DNA from: FEN-1350 sp964643355
GTDB taxonomy: Bacteria > Planctomycetota > Phycisphaerae > Sedimentisphaerales > Anaerohalosphaeraceae
Direction: 5' to 3'
Assembly: GCA_964643355.1 (NCBI GenBank)
Contig: CAZXPW010000023.1
Coordinates: 3,430 to 67,429, forward strand
DNA: 64,000 nucleotides
In this document: positions 35,789 to 44,248 of the stretch, one piece after another
Numbering within the stretch: position 1 is the first letter of the stretch
Layout: every line of letters starts with the position of its first letter
Notes under the pieces: generated by a model
The model's database searches: none
Seen by the model: the letters and a program-made list of their open reading frames with translations, nothing else
What the model was told of the DNA's origin: nothing
Translations under genes and position numbers: made by a program

Positions 35789-37426
35789 TTATTCCGATCC
35801 GGGTTCCGTTTTGGCTTGTTTGTCGGCTTCGGTATCCGCCATTTTGCCGAGGTAATCGGGCAACTGGACCCCGGCCATCTGCGCCACATCCTGCAGCGGC
35901 GGGATGGACTTGATCATGCTGGACAGAAAATTCGCCGTGCTACTGGTCCCGCCGGTGCCGCTGTCCCAGACGGTGATTTTCTCGATCTTAAGGTTCTTAA
36001 TCGCCTCGACCTGTTTGCCAACGATTTGTTCGAGTTTCTCGATCATCAGCAGGGTCGAAGCCGCCTTGGCGTCGCCGTTGCAGCTTTTGACCAGCGATTC
36101 GTATCCACTGGCCTTGCTTTCGAGGACCTGCCGGATACCCTTGGCCTCGGCCTCGTATTTGGCCAGGATTGCATCGGCCTGACCTCGCGCTTCGCGCCGG
36201 GTCTTTTCGGCCATGGCTTCGGCGTCGATTTCGATTTTCTGCTTTTCGATCTCCTGTCGAACAACTTCCTGGGCGATCAGCCGCTGCTGCTCGGCATTGT
36301 ATTCGGCCTTCTGAATCTCGGCCTCCGCCAGCCGCTGGGCCACCTCGCCCTTTTGCCGTGCCTCGGCCTGCCGCATCGCCAGAATCGCTTCCGCCTCGGC
36401 AATATCGGCCTTGGCTTTGTTCTCGCCGGCAACCGCCAGCGCTTCCTGCTGCTGTACATAGATTCGCTGTTCGGCCTGGGCCTTCTTTTCGCCCTTGACC
36501 GCTTCGGCCTCTTGCTGCTGAATGAACACGCGTTTGTCGGCCTCGGCCTTTTTCTGGCCTTTCTCGGCCTGAGCGACATTTTCCGCGGTACGAATGGTCT
36601 TTTCCCGGTCGGCCTCCACCTCGCCCACCGCCGCCAGTGTCTCCTGCTGCCGCACGAATATCCGCTTGTCGGCCTCGGCCTTCTTCTGTCCCTTTTCCGA
36701 CTCGGCCGTGTTTTCCGCCACGCGGATCGCCCGTTCCCGGTTGGCCGACGCCTCGCCGATGGCGCCCAGTTTTTCCTGCTCGGCAACATCGATCTTGGCG
36801 GTGTTCACCGCCACCGCGGCCGCCTTCTTGCCGATACTGGTGATGTAGTTGGAAGTATCGGTGATGTCGGTGATGTTGACATTGATCAGGAATAGCCCGA
36901 TCTTGTTCAGTTCCGGCTCGACATTCTTGCGAATTTCTTCCAGAAAACTTTCACGGTCCTGGTTGATCTGCTCGATCGTCAACGACGCCACCGTCAATCG
37001 CAACTGCCCGAAGATGATTTCCTGCGCCATCTGTTCGATCTGCTGCGGCGTGATCCGCAGCAACCGCTCGGCCGCGTTGTTCATGATCGCCGGATCCGTG
37101 CTGATACCCACGGTGAAGGTGCTGGGGACATTGATCCGGATGTTCTGCAGCGACAGGGCGTTTTCCAGCGGGATCGTGATCGTCATGGGCGTTAGGCTCA
37201 TGTACGAATAGTCCTGAACCAGCGGCCAGACAAACGCGCCGCCCCCATGAATGCATCGCGAGGAGAGGTTTTTCCCCACGCGACCATAGATGACCAGAAT
37301 CTGGTCCGAGGCGCACCGCCGATACCGCGACGCCAAAAACAGCAGCATCGTCACGACCAGAATCACAAACGCAATGATCACATAGGTCCACAGCGACCCG
37401 ATATCCGCAACCGTAAGAGCCAGCAT
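35789..37426 (-). CDS. flotillin-family protein (SPFH)
   Basis: This 545-residue protein has an N-terminal membrane helix (about residues 13-33), an SPFH/band-7 domain (about 35-205), and a long Ala/Glu/Lys/Gln coiled coil (about 210-470) with internal repeats, then a small C-terminal domain. It oligomerises in membrane microdomains. Residues 223-266 and 267-310 are near-identical 44-residue repeats, and 311-332 is a half-repeat, giving an 11-residue (hendecad) period. It lies 33 bases after the NfeD gene, the usual partner order. Confidence 0.92.
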   Translation of the reverse strand: MLALTVADIGSLWTYVIIAFVILVVTMLLFLASRYRRCASDQILVIYGRVGKNLSSRCIHGGGAFVWPLVQDYSYMSLTPMTITIPLENALSLQNIRINVPSTFTVGISTDPAIMNNAAERLLRITPQQIEQMAQEIIFGQLRLTVASLTIEQINQDRESFLEEIRKNVEPELNKIGLFLINVNITDITDTSNYITSIGKKAAAVAVNTAKIDVAEQEKLGAIGEASANRERAIRVAENTAESEKGQKKAEADKRIFVRQQETLAAVGEVEADREKTIRTAENVAQAEKGQKKAEADKRVFIQQQEAEAVKGEKKAQAEQRIYVQQQEALAVAGENKAKADIAEAEAILAMRQAEARQKGEVAQRLAEAEIQKAEYNAEQQRLIAQEVVRQEIEKQKIEIDAEAMAEKTRREARGQADAILAKYEAEAKGIRQVLESKASGYESLVKSCNGDAKAASTLLMIEKLEQIVGKQVEAIKNLKIEKITVWDSGTGGTSSTANFLSSMIKSIPPLQDVAQMAGVQLPDYLGKMADTEADKQAKTEPGSE

Positions 37427-37459
37427 GGAAATCCCTCCAAGTAAGGTTATAGATCCTGT

Positions 37460-38074
37460 TTATACTTTTTCGACAACCGGCAGATTTGCCGTTACTTTGA
37501 CAACTTTAATCCGCTGTCCGGTCTTGATGTCCTCGGTTTGCTCGGTCGTCGCATCCAGCGTCTCCATCCGGTTTTGTACCGTAATCTGGATCTTGCCGAC
37601 CTGGCCGGGCCGGATTGTCAGATACACCGTTCCTTCTCGTCCAACCGCGTTGTTGAGATCCAGCGTCCCGCTGGATTGCAGCTTGCCGGCCGACTCGAAC
37701 AGAAACTTTAGCAGCCACACCGTCCCGATCCCCGCACCGGCCGCCGCCAGTGCCGAGATCGGCGCTGAATACTTGCTCTCCCGGATCATGGCCCAGCCGA
37801 CCAGTCCGAACATCATGAAAAACGCCGTCAATCCCTGAAACGACAAGGCCTTAAAGCTCACATCCGAATCGGTCGTTCCGCCTCCGTGATGGACATCGCC
37901 TCCCAGATCCCCGCCATCAGCACCCGCGTCTCCGCCGCCGCCCGAGAGGTCGCCATGTCCCAAGCCCGAGATGAACATCAGGATCATCCGCGCCACGAAC
38001 AGGCATCCGCCCAGCGCTGCACAGACGATAAACACCCGTTCCATGGCCGATACATCGTTTATGATCGCAAGCAT
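37460..38074 (-). CDS. NfeD-like membrane protein, flotillin partner
   Basis: This 204-residue protein has an N-terminal helix (about 14-35), a Gly/Asp/His-rich loop (about 38-68), two further helices (about 75-95 and 103-125), and a C-terminal OB-fold of NfeD type (VGREGTVYLTIRPGQVGKIQITV, about 143-204). It is the first gene of the flotillin operon. NfeD proteins help flotillin assemblies. The Gly/His loop is unusually long for a short-form NfeD. Confidence 0.82.
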   Translation of the reverse strand: MLAIINDVSAMERVFIVCAALGGCLFVARMILMFISGLGHGDLSGGGGDAGADGGDLGGDVHHGGGTTDSDVSFKALSFQGLTAFFMMFGLVGWAMIRESKYSAPISALAAAGAGIGTVWLLKFLFESAGKLQSSGTLDLNNAVGREGTVYLTIRPGQVGKIQITVQNRMETLDATTEQTEDIKTGQRIKVVKVTANLPVVEKV

Positions 38075-38545
38075 TGTGATTCTCCTTTCCTTGTTGTCAG
38101 ACGGACAAACCGCCGAACCGTGACAGTCTATTCTGCAAAAACCCCAACTGGCGAAAACCGAGTTCCATCCGCCTGAGCATTTGGCCGGATTATCGCACTC
38201 CTGAATTCCGCCGTCAACTTCAATCCCATTTTCGAATTAAACCCTCCCCTTCGATTTGCGGCATGGGATGACATCAATTTCCTATGCTGCAACAATCATC
38301 CACAAAACCGCCTTAAATATTTACAATATAAAGACTTACAAAATTTCTATGCCTGTCATAAACACGGACTGGCTATAACCAGACCGAAGGAATCACGGGT
38401 TTTTTCTGTTAAAAATATGGCATTTTTTCACGATTTACACCTTTCTTGCTTGAAGTGAACATGGGAAATATGGTATAAATAGGGTGTTGGTTTTTCTGTA
38501 CCATGTAATGAATGGTAAAAACAATTTAACATTTTGGAGGTCGTG
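38075..38545. other. 470-base intergenic region; promoter near its right end
   Basis: I see no gene in this AT-rich gap. Near its right end TTGAAG (38450-38455) and TATAAA (38474-38479) are spaced by 18 bases, about 65 bases before the PEP-CTERM gene, a plausible promoter. Nothing else is recognised. Confidence 0.5.
38450..38479 (+). promoter_or_regulatory. promoter of the PEP-CTERM gene
   Basis: TTGAAG and TATAAA are spaced 18 bases apart in a strongly AT-rich segment, with a GGAGG ribosome site at 38536-38540 further downstream. Confidence 0.5.
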
Positions 38546-39169
38546 ATGATGAAAGTCGCCGCATTCTTCTCCGTTGTTCTTTCTGCGGTTCTCGTTCCAA
38601 CCGGTTATGGAATTGTCATTGGCAATTTCGAAAGCAGTCTCGACGGCTGGCTGCCGAATGACGCTACAATCAGCCAAAGCGCAGTTGGAGCCACCGTCGG
38701 TTCCGGATCCATGCAAATCTCAGGACCGGGCGGTTGGCATATCAATTGCCGTCTCGACCTCAAACCCGCTCTCCTGGGATTTCTTGGAACGACCACCCAA
38801 ATTTCAGCGGATGTCACAGCGTTCGCATCCGAAAATGTCGTCAACTGGATGAATATGGAAATGATCTATAACGGCCAGAATAACGACAGTTCCGGCGCCA
38901 ATAACAATATTGGATGGAATTCCCTCGGAGGCAAGGATGTTCTCCGCGACGGCATGTCACATACGCTGGTGTGGGATGTTCCAACAAGCCTGATGACAAA
39001 GTTGGGTGGCGTTGATTCGAATATCTGGTGGATGGAGCTTATGATTATCACCAACAACGACGGTCAAACCGCTCAGTTGTATGTCGATAATATCAACATG
39101 ATCCCCGAACCGGCCACCATAGGTTTGCTGGGAATGGGCAGTTTGTCGCTTCTGCGTCGTCGGAAATAA
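38546..39169 (+). CDS. PEP-CTERM sorting-domain protein
   Basis: This 207-residue exported protein has a signal peptide (about residues 1-22), a beta-sandwich resembling carbohydrate-binding jelly rolls (FESSLDGWLP to YVDNINM), and the PEP-CTERM tail: IPEPATIGLLG, hydrophobic stretch, then LLRRRK. This tail directs exosortase-dependent sorting to the surface. No exosortase is in the window. GGAGG at 38536-38540 supports the ATG at 38546; 38549 is an adjacent alternative. Confidence 0.9.
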   Translation: MMKVAAFFSVVLSAVLVPTGYGIVIGNFESSLDGWLPNDATISQSAVGATVGSGSMQISGPGGWHINCRLDLKPALLGFLGTTTQISADVTAFASENVVNWMNMEMIYNGQNNDSSGANNNIGWNSLGGKDVLRDGMSHTLVWDVPTSLMTKLGGVDSNIWWMELMIITNNDGQTAQLYVDNINMIPEPATIGLLGMGSLSLLRRRK

Positions 39170-39210
39170 TCCCGCCGAAACGGCGAACACTTTATCGTCG
39201 TTCTGATACC

Positions 39211-39244
39211 GGGGCAGGCCCTCCTTCCTGCCCCACTTCTTTGC
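39211..39244 (+). terminator. weak terminator after the PEP-CTERM gene
   Basis: GGGGCAGG (39211-39218) pairs with CCTGCCCC (39227-39234). The following run is only ACTTCTTT, so termination may be partial. Confidence 0.5.
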
Positions 39245-39313
39245 GCTCGAATTCCATTGGCGATATCCTTGATTGGGAGTTACACTATTCGGGAATCCAA
39301 TCGGGAGAAGTCC

Positions 39314-40654
39314 ATGAGAACAATGTCGATTGCGTTATCTTGTTTGATTGCCTGGACAACGGTTCAGCAGGTTCAAGCAAACTGGCCCCAGTTCCGCGGA
39401 CCTGAAGGCAATGGTTTTACATTGGAGGCCAAATTGCCGATGCAGTGGTCCGCCGATCAAAACATTCTCTGGAAAGTCGCCATCCCCGGTTCCGGCTGGT
39501 CCTCGCCGATCGTCTGGGGCGACAAAATCTTCCTTACCGCTGCCGAAGCCGACAAGCAAGACAAACCGCAAGGCGGTGAGTTCGACCCCGGCTCCGTTCT
39601 GGCCCCCATCATTCCCCCCAAAGCCCCGGATGTCATGTATCGTTACAAGGTCTTTTGCCTGAGCGGCACCGACGGCAAGATCCTTTGGCAAGCGACCGCC
39701 CACGAAGGCAAACCCCGGACTCCCGCTCACCGCAACAATACCTATGCCTCCGAGACCCCCGCCACCGACGGCAAGCACCTTATCGTCTATTTCGGAAATA
39801 CGGGTCTGTATTGTTATGATCTCGACGGGAAACCTCTTTGGTCAAAAGACCTCGGCGCCTTCGCCACGCTGATGGGCTGGGGCACCGGCGGCTCGCCCAT
39901 CCTCCGCGACGGCCGAGTATATCTCCAGTGCGACAACGAAAAATCGTCATTTCTGGTCGCCTTCGATGTTAAAACCGGCGACGAGATCTGGCGCGTCGAT
40001 CGTGACGAAAAAACCAACTGGAGCACGCCGTACTTCTGGCGTAACGATCTCCGCACCGAGCTGGTTACCGCCGGCGGGGCCAAGAATCGTTCCTACAATC
40101 CCGACAATGGTCAACTCCTTTGGGAACTCAAGGGTTCCGGCCGCACCGCGGTGTCCCCGGTCGGTGACGACCGGATGCTTTTTGTCGGCTCCGAGCACCG
40201 CATTACGGGCGTTTTCGGCTCGATCGCCGCCGTCCGCGCCGGGGGTTCCGGCGATATCACACCCCCGGACGGTCAGCGTTCAAGTGAGTTTGTCGCCTGG
40301 ACCCTGAAATTGGAAATCCCTCGCATCGCCTCGCCGATGCTCGTGGACGACAATCTCTTCATCTTCGCCGAGCAAGGCGGCGGAATCTACTGCTACGATG
40401 CCAAAACCGGGGCCGAACGCTTCAGTCAGCGCATTCCCAACGCCGCGGGCTTCACCGCTTCGCCTCTCCTGGCCGATGGAAAAATCTACGCTACCGACGA
40501 ACGCGGCCTGACCGTCATCTTCAAACCCGGCTCGACCTTTGAACTTCTCGGCTCCAATACCCTTGACGGAGAAACCTTCTGGGCCTCTCCTGCCGTGTGG
40601 GGCGACAAATTCATCCTTCGGGGGACGGATCATCTCTACTGCATCGCACAATGA
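39314..40654 (+). CDS. secreted PQQ-type beta-propeller protein
   Basis: This 446-residue protein has a signal peptide (about residues 1-20) and then NWPQFRGPEGNG, the typical start of planctomycete PQQ-like propellers. About six blades follow, each with a hydrophobic core ending in variations of AFDVKTGDEIWRV and YCYDAKTGAERFSQR. Such proteins bind ligands or have no known activity; some assist outer-membrane assembly (BamB). The ATG at 39314 has GGGAGAAG just upstream, so the longer frame to 39257 is rejected. It is followed by the TIM-barrel gene after 59 bases. Confidence 0.85.
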   Translation: MRTMSIALSCLIAWTTVQQVQANWPQFRGPEGNGFTLEAKLPMQWSADQNILWKVAIPGSGWSSPIVWGDKIFLTAAEADKQDKPQGGEFDPGSVLAPIIPPKAPDVMYRYKVFCLSGTDGKILWQATAHEGKPRTPAHRNNTYASETPATDGKHLIVYFGNTGLYCYDLDGKPLWSKDLGAFATLMGWGTGGSPILRDGRVYLQCDNEKSSFLVAFDVKTGDEIWRVDRDEKTNWSTPYFWRNDLRTELVTAGGAKNRSYNPDNGQLLWELKGSGRTAVSPVGDDRMLFVGSEHRITGVFGSIAAVRAGGSGDITPPDGQRSSEFVAWTLKLEIPRIASPMLVDDNLFIFAEQGGGIYCYDAKTGAERFSQRIPNAAGFTASPLLADGKIYATDERGLTVIFKPGSTFELLGSNTLDGETFWASPAVWGDKFILRGTDHLYCIAQ

Positions 40655-40713
40655 TCTAAATGAACCATCCTTTGTATCAGATTCAAGGATATGACGATAG
40701 AAAGGAACATACA

Positions 40714-41733
40714 ATGGTCCGAATGGCAATGGGATTGATGATTACGATGGCTTCGGCGGCTTGGGGTGAAGGGTTGACGCCCACGGGCAATCCGAAGGAT
40801 TTTCGCATCAAGACTTGTCTGCACTCGGTGAGTTATGCCGGCGTATGGAGGGGCCAAGCCAAGCTGACCGTCGATGAATTCCTCGTCAAGGCCAAGGAAC
40901 TGGGTTTTGACGGCGTCGAACTTATGGCCAAGCGGCCGCATGTCTCGCCGCTGGATTATGACGCTGCCGCCCGGGCTAAGCTTCGTGCCCGGATCCAGGA
41001 GCTTGGCCTTGAGCTGGTGTGCCTGGCCGGATACACGGACTTTACGGCGGGGCTGGACAAGCCCGGCATCCCGCATGTCGAGATCCAGGCCGCCTATGTC
41101 GGCCAGATCGCCGAACTGGCCCGCGATCTGGGTACGGATATGGTGCGGATCTTTACCGGTTACGACCGGCCGGGCGTTCCGTTCGATACCCAGTACGCCC
41201 TTGTTGTTGAGGGACTCAAACTCTCCGCCAAAGAGACTGCCCAATACGGCGTGACGCTGGCGGTGCAGAATCATCATGATATCGGAATTCATCACGACAT
41301 GCTTCACTGGCTGCTCACGGAGGTCAATCAGCCGAATGTCTTAGCCGGTTTTGACGCATGGTCGCCGACGCTGGAAGGGCTGGACTCGGCACAAATCCGC
41401 GATGCGATTATCAAGATGAAACCCTTCATCGTCCACACCACCGTGGCCGACTATGTGAAGTTGCCGCGGTATCGTTACGACAACACCCTGACCAACTACC
41501 TGCAGGCCGATCCGATCCTGCGAGCGGTGCCCATCGGCAAGGGGATCATCGACTACAAATCATTTATCGGCACGCTGCGGCAGATCGGCTACCGCGGCTG
41601 GATTGCCTACGAGATGTGCGAGATCCTCGACGGCGGCGGCAGCGTCGAAAACCTGGACCGGACCGCCAAGGCGTTTCTGGACTATGTCAGGCAATTCGAT
41701 TCGGCACCGGCCGGAACATCGACACCGAAATAG
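40714..41733 (+). CDS. exported sugar phosphate isomerase/epimerase-like TIM barrel
   Basis: This 339-residue protein has a short signal peptide (MVRMAMGLMITMASAAWGE) and an AP_endonuc_2/xylose-isomerase-like barrel, with the metal-site segments VELMAKRPHVSPLD, QNHHDIGIHHD, and GWIAYEMCEILDG. The ATG at 40714 has AAAGGAAC upstream. Proteins of this group act on keto-sugars; with the DUF1080 gene downstream it suggests a 3-keto-glycoside pathway. The exact substrate is unknown. Confidence 0.8.
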   Translation: MVRMAMGLMITMASAAWGEGLTPTGNPKDFRIKTCLHSVSYAGVWRGQAKLTVDEFLVKAKELGFDGVELMAKRPHVSPLDYDAAARAKLRARIQELGLELVCLAGYTDFTAGLDKPGIPHVEIQAAYVGQIAELARDLGTDMVRIFTGYDRPGVPFDTQYALVVEGLKLSAKETAQYGVTLAVQNHHDIGIHHDMLHWLLTEVNQPNVLAGFDAWSPTLEGLDSAQIRDAIIKMKPFIVHTTVADYVKLPRYRYDNTLTNYLQADPILRAVPIGKGIIDYKSFIGTLRQIGYRGWIAYEMCEILDGGGSVENLDRTAKAFLDYVRQFDSAPAGTSTPK

Positions 41734-41835
41734 TCCGGGCTTGATCGATGGGATTTTTCTGCTATAACAAGTGCCCGTCAATCGTCTGAATCAAGACAGT
41801 CAAAACGAACGAATCGATAATTGAAAGGGATGATG

Positions 41836-42591
41836 ATGAAGCGCGTATTGGGATCATGTACACTGTTGGCCGTGTTGGCCACAATCGGGATCGCGGCCGA
41901 ACAGGTTTGGAAAGTCCACGACATGGATCGGCCCCGGCCGAAAGTCGTTACGCCCGGCGACTGGTCCACGGCCGAAAAAGCGGGTACGGCCCCCTCGGAT
42001 GCGATTGTGCTCTTCGATGGAACAAACCTCGACGAATGGAGCGCGGCCAACGGCGGCCCCACCAAGTGGAAACTGGTCAACGGCACGATGGAATCGGTCG
42101 AGAAGGCCGGCTACATCAGCACCAAAAAGCAGTTCGGCAGCATGCAGTTGCACATCGAATGGCAGACGCCCTCGGAGGTCAAAGGCAGCAGCCAGGGCCG
42201 CGGCAACAGCGGCGTGTTTCTGATGGGCAAGTACGAGATCCAGATCCTGGATTCGTTCAATAACGACACCTACCCGGACGGTCAGGCATCCGCGGTGTAC
42301 GGCCAGCAGCCCCCGCTGGTCAACGCCAGCCGCGGACCCGGGCAGTGGCAAAGTTACGATATCATTTTCCATCGGCCGATCTTCAAGGACGGCAAAGTCG
42401 AACGGCCCGCGACTGTTACAATCCTGCATAACGGCGTGCTCGTGCATGACAACTACGCCATTCAGGGCAGCACCTTTCACGGACGCCGCGCCGAGTATGA
42501 ACCCCACGGCGATAAAGGTCCCCTTCAGCTACAGGACCACGGCAATCCGGTCCATTTCCGGAATGTCTGGGTACGGGAATTAGAGGATTAA
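41836..42591 (+). CDS. DUF1080 3-keto-disaccharide hydrolase-like protein
   Basis: This 251-residue exported protein has a signal peptide (about 1-20) and a beta-sandwich of the DUF1080 family: ivLFDGTNLDEWSAAN, GSMQLHIEWQTP, NSGVFLMGKYEIQILDSF, and QSYDIIFHRPIF. Members bind or hydrolyse 3-keto-glycosides. Adjacent ATGs at 41830, 41833 and 41836 are possible; GGGA at 41827-41830 favours the last. A terminator follows at 42627. Confidence 0.88.
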   Translation: MKRVLGSCTLLAVLATIGIAAEQVWKVHDMDRPRPKVVTPGDWSTAEKAGTAPSDAIVLFDGTNLDEWSAANGGPTKWKLVNGTMESVEKAGYISTKKQFGSMQLHIEWQTPSEVKGSSQGRGNSGVFLMGKYEIQILDSFNNDTYPDGQASAVYGQQPPLVNASRGPGQWQSYDIIFHRPIFKDGKVERPATVTILHNGVLVHDNYAIQGSTFHGRRAEYEPHGDKGPLQLQDHGNPVHFRNVWVRELED

Positions 42592-42626
42592 ATACTTCGA
42601 TATTATCTATATCCCAGAAATCCCGC

Positions 42627-42663
42627 GGGGCCGATCCCAAAAGGTTCGGCCCCGATTGTTTTT
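42627..42663 (+). terminator. rho-independent terminator
   Basis: GGGGCCGA (42627-42634) and TCGGCCCC (42646-42653) form an 8-bp stem, followed by a T-rich tail (GATTGTTTTT). Confidence 0.8.
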
Positions 42664-42684
42664 CACGGAAGGGGGAGTTTGTGT

Positions 42685-43560
42685 TTAGAAAACAATCGAC
42701 GCGTACCCAACCGATTCCTGCGAGGACTGTCGGAATTTTCGGAGCATGACCTCGCTGCTGGTGGTGTGGGCCAGCAGAATTCCCTGTGTCTTGCCCAGTT
42801 CCTTCGCGGTCGCGACGGCGACGGCGGCCGCCGCCGGACCGCAGGCGCTGCTGCGATCGATCGCCTTTGTAACCAGGGTCTGGGCATCCATCGCGATCGC
42901 CAGATCGATGAATTCGCGATCGTTGACATTTTTGGCCCAGAACAGGGACTCTGCTCCGACGCCTTCGGGCGCAAACCCATACCGGGGTCCGTAATGGGTA
43001 AGGTCGGTCGAAGCCACGCACACAATCCGCCGATCGGGGCAATCGCGGATCACTCGCGTCAGATCCCTTCCGAACGCGGTAACATCCACATCCAGTGGAA
43101 CCAGAATCGGGACGATCTTCGCCTCGGGAAACAGATATTGAACAAAGGGAATCTGAACTTCGATACTGTGTTCGCCCCGATGGGCCTCCGGGTTGGGTTC
43201 GGCGTCCGTTTGTTTTATAACCCTCCCCGCCAGGTCTTCATCGATGAAAATCTCGCCCAGCGGACTTTGCCAACTTCCCGATGGATACACCGCCGGCGAA
43301 TGACCGAACCAGCGATGAACGGCGCCCAGCAGAATGAAACTGTCAACCGCACCGTTGGCCTTCTGAATTGCGGCAAAGGTCATCCCCGCCAGATCTCCGC
43401 TGAAGATCCATCCCGCATGAGGGACAATCCCCGCCGCCAACGGGGACACAAAAGTCTCCGGGAGGGGTCGTGCCTGAATGCATTGCCGGATCTCCTCTCG
43501 GCACTGTTGGGCCGAAGCCGGATAAAACTGACCCGCCACTGTCGGTTTTCGTGAGGCCAT
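42685..43560 (-). CDS. amrB: AmmeMemoRadiSam system protein B (Memo-like)
   Basis: This 291-residue protein has the Memo fold signatures: PTVAGQFYP at the start, GIVPHAGWIFSG (about 44-55), EHSIEVQIPFVQYL (about 128-142), and STDLTHYGPRYGF (about 188-200), with the conserved His, Asp and Cys residues. These proteins are grouped with an AMMECR1 domain and a radical-SAM protein, but neither partner is in the window. GGGAGGTG precedes the ATG. Function is unproven in bacteria. Confidence 0.9.
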   Translation of the reverse strand: MASRKPTVAGQFYPASAQQCREEIRQCIQARPLPETFVSPLAAGIVPHAGWIFSGDLAGMTFAAIQKANGAVDSFILLGAVHRWFGHSPAVYPSGSWQSPLGEIFIDEDLAGRVIKQTDAEPNPEAHRGEHSIEVQIPFVQYLFPEAKIVPILVPLDVDVTAFGRDLTRVIRDCPDRRIVCVASTDLTHYGPRYGFAPEGVGAESLFWAKNVNDREFIDLAIAMDAQTLVTKAIDRSSACGPAAAAVAVATAKELGKTQGILLAHTTSSEVMLRKFRQSSQESVGYASIVF

Positions 43561-43659
43561 AATTCACCTCCCACTTGTCTTCGAAACCCCGAACGAGTAT
43601 CATATCCATCGATGCGGATATAGCATAACCGATGCGGATCAATTTGTCATGAGGATTTC

Positions 43660-44169
43660 ATGGGCAACCAGGCCAAACGATCTACAGTGGCGGTAGTAAT
43701 GGGTTCGGACAGCGATTTGGGAGTGATGCAAAACTGCATCGACCAGCTCAGGCAGTTTGGAATCGATCCGATCGTACGGATCCTGTCGGCACATCGAACC
43801 CCCGAACAGGCCGGACAGTTTGCTTCCGGCGCCGCCGCCGAGGGCATCCGTGTGATCATCGCCGCGGCGGGCATGGCCGCCCATTTGGCCGGAGCGATGG
43901 CGGCTCGAAGTCGCCTCCCGGTGATCGGCGTTCCCCTGGCCGCCGCCGAAGGACCGATGGGACTGGACGCCCTGTTGAGTACCGTTCAGATGCCTCCGGG
44001 GATTCCCGTGGCCAGTATGGCCATCGGCAAAGCCGGAGCCCGGAACGCCGCCGTTTTTGCGGTACAGATTCTGGCTTTGAGTGATTCGAATCTGGCGGAG
44101 AAACTCGATCAATATCGCCGTGACCAGACCGACAAAGCTCTCCGAAAGGATGCGGACCTGCAAGGTTGA
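43660..44169 (+). CDS. purE: N5-carboxyaminoimidazole ribonucleotide mutase
   Basis: This 169-residue class I PurE converts N5-CAIR to CAIR in purine synthesis. Visible are MGSDSDL (residues 14-20), ILSAHRTPEQ (about 41-50), AAAGMAAHLAG (about 68-78) and GVPLAAAEGPMGLDALLSTVQMPPGIPV. These are the substrate-binding segments. CGATGCGGAT repeats at 43610 and 43630 lie just ahead of the gene and may be a binding site. No purK is next to it. Confidence 0.95.
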   Translation: MGNQAKRSTVAVVMGSDSDLGVMQNCIDQLRQFGIDPIVRILSAHRTPEQAGQFASGAAAEGIRVIIAAAGMAAHLAGAMAARSRLPVIGVPLAAAEGPMGLDALLSTVQMPPGIPVASMAIGKAGARNAAVFAVQILALSDSNLAEKLDQYRRDQTDKALRKDADLQG

Positions 44170-44191
44170 CCAAACCGGACACCGAATCAAA

Positions 44192-44226
44192 AAAACCCTC
44201 GCCGTACGCCGACGAGGGTTTTCTTT
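44192..44226. terminator. bidirectional terminator
   Basis: AACCCTCG (44194-44201) and CGAGGGTT (44213-44220) pair, with an A-run before and a T-rich run after, between the converging purE and ParA-fusion genes. Confidence 0.8.
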
Positions 44227-44248
44227 GAATTGGGTCTCCTGCTAACGG

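Noticed and set aside
35816..36895. 359-codon plus-strand frame opposite flotillin
   Set aside because: It is low-complexity antisense of the flotillin coiled-coil repeats.
42679..43554. 291-codon plus-strand frame opposite the Memo-like gene
   Set aside because: The minus-strand protein shows all conserved Memo motifs; this frame has none.
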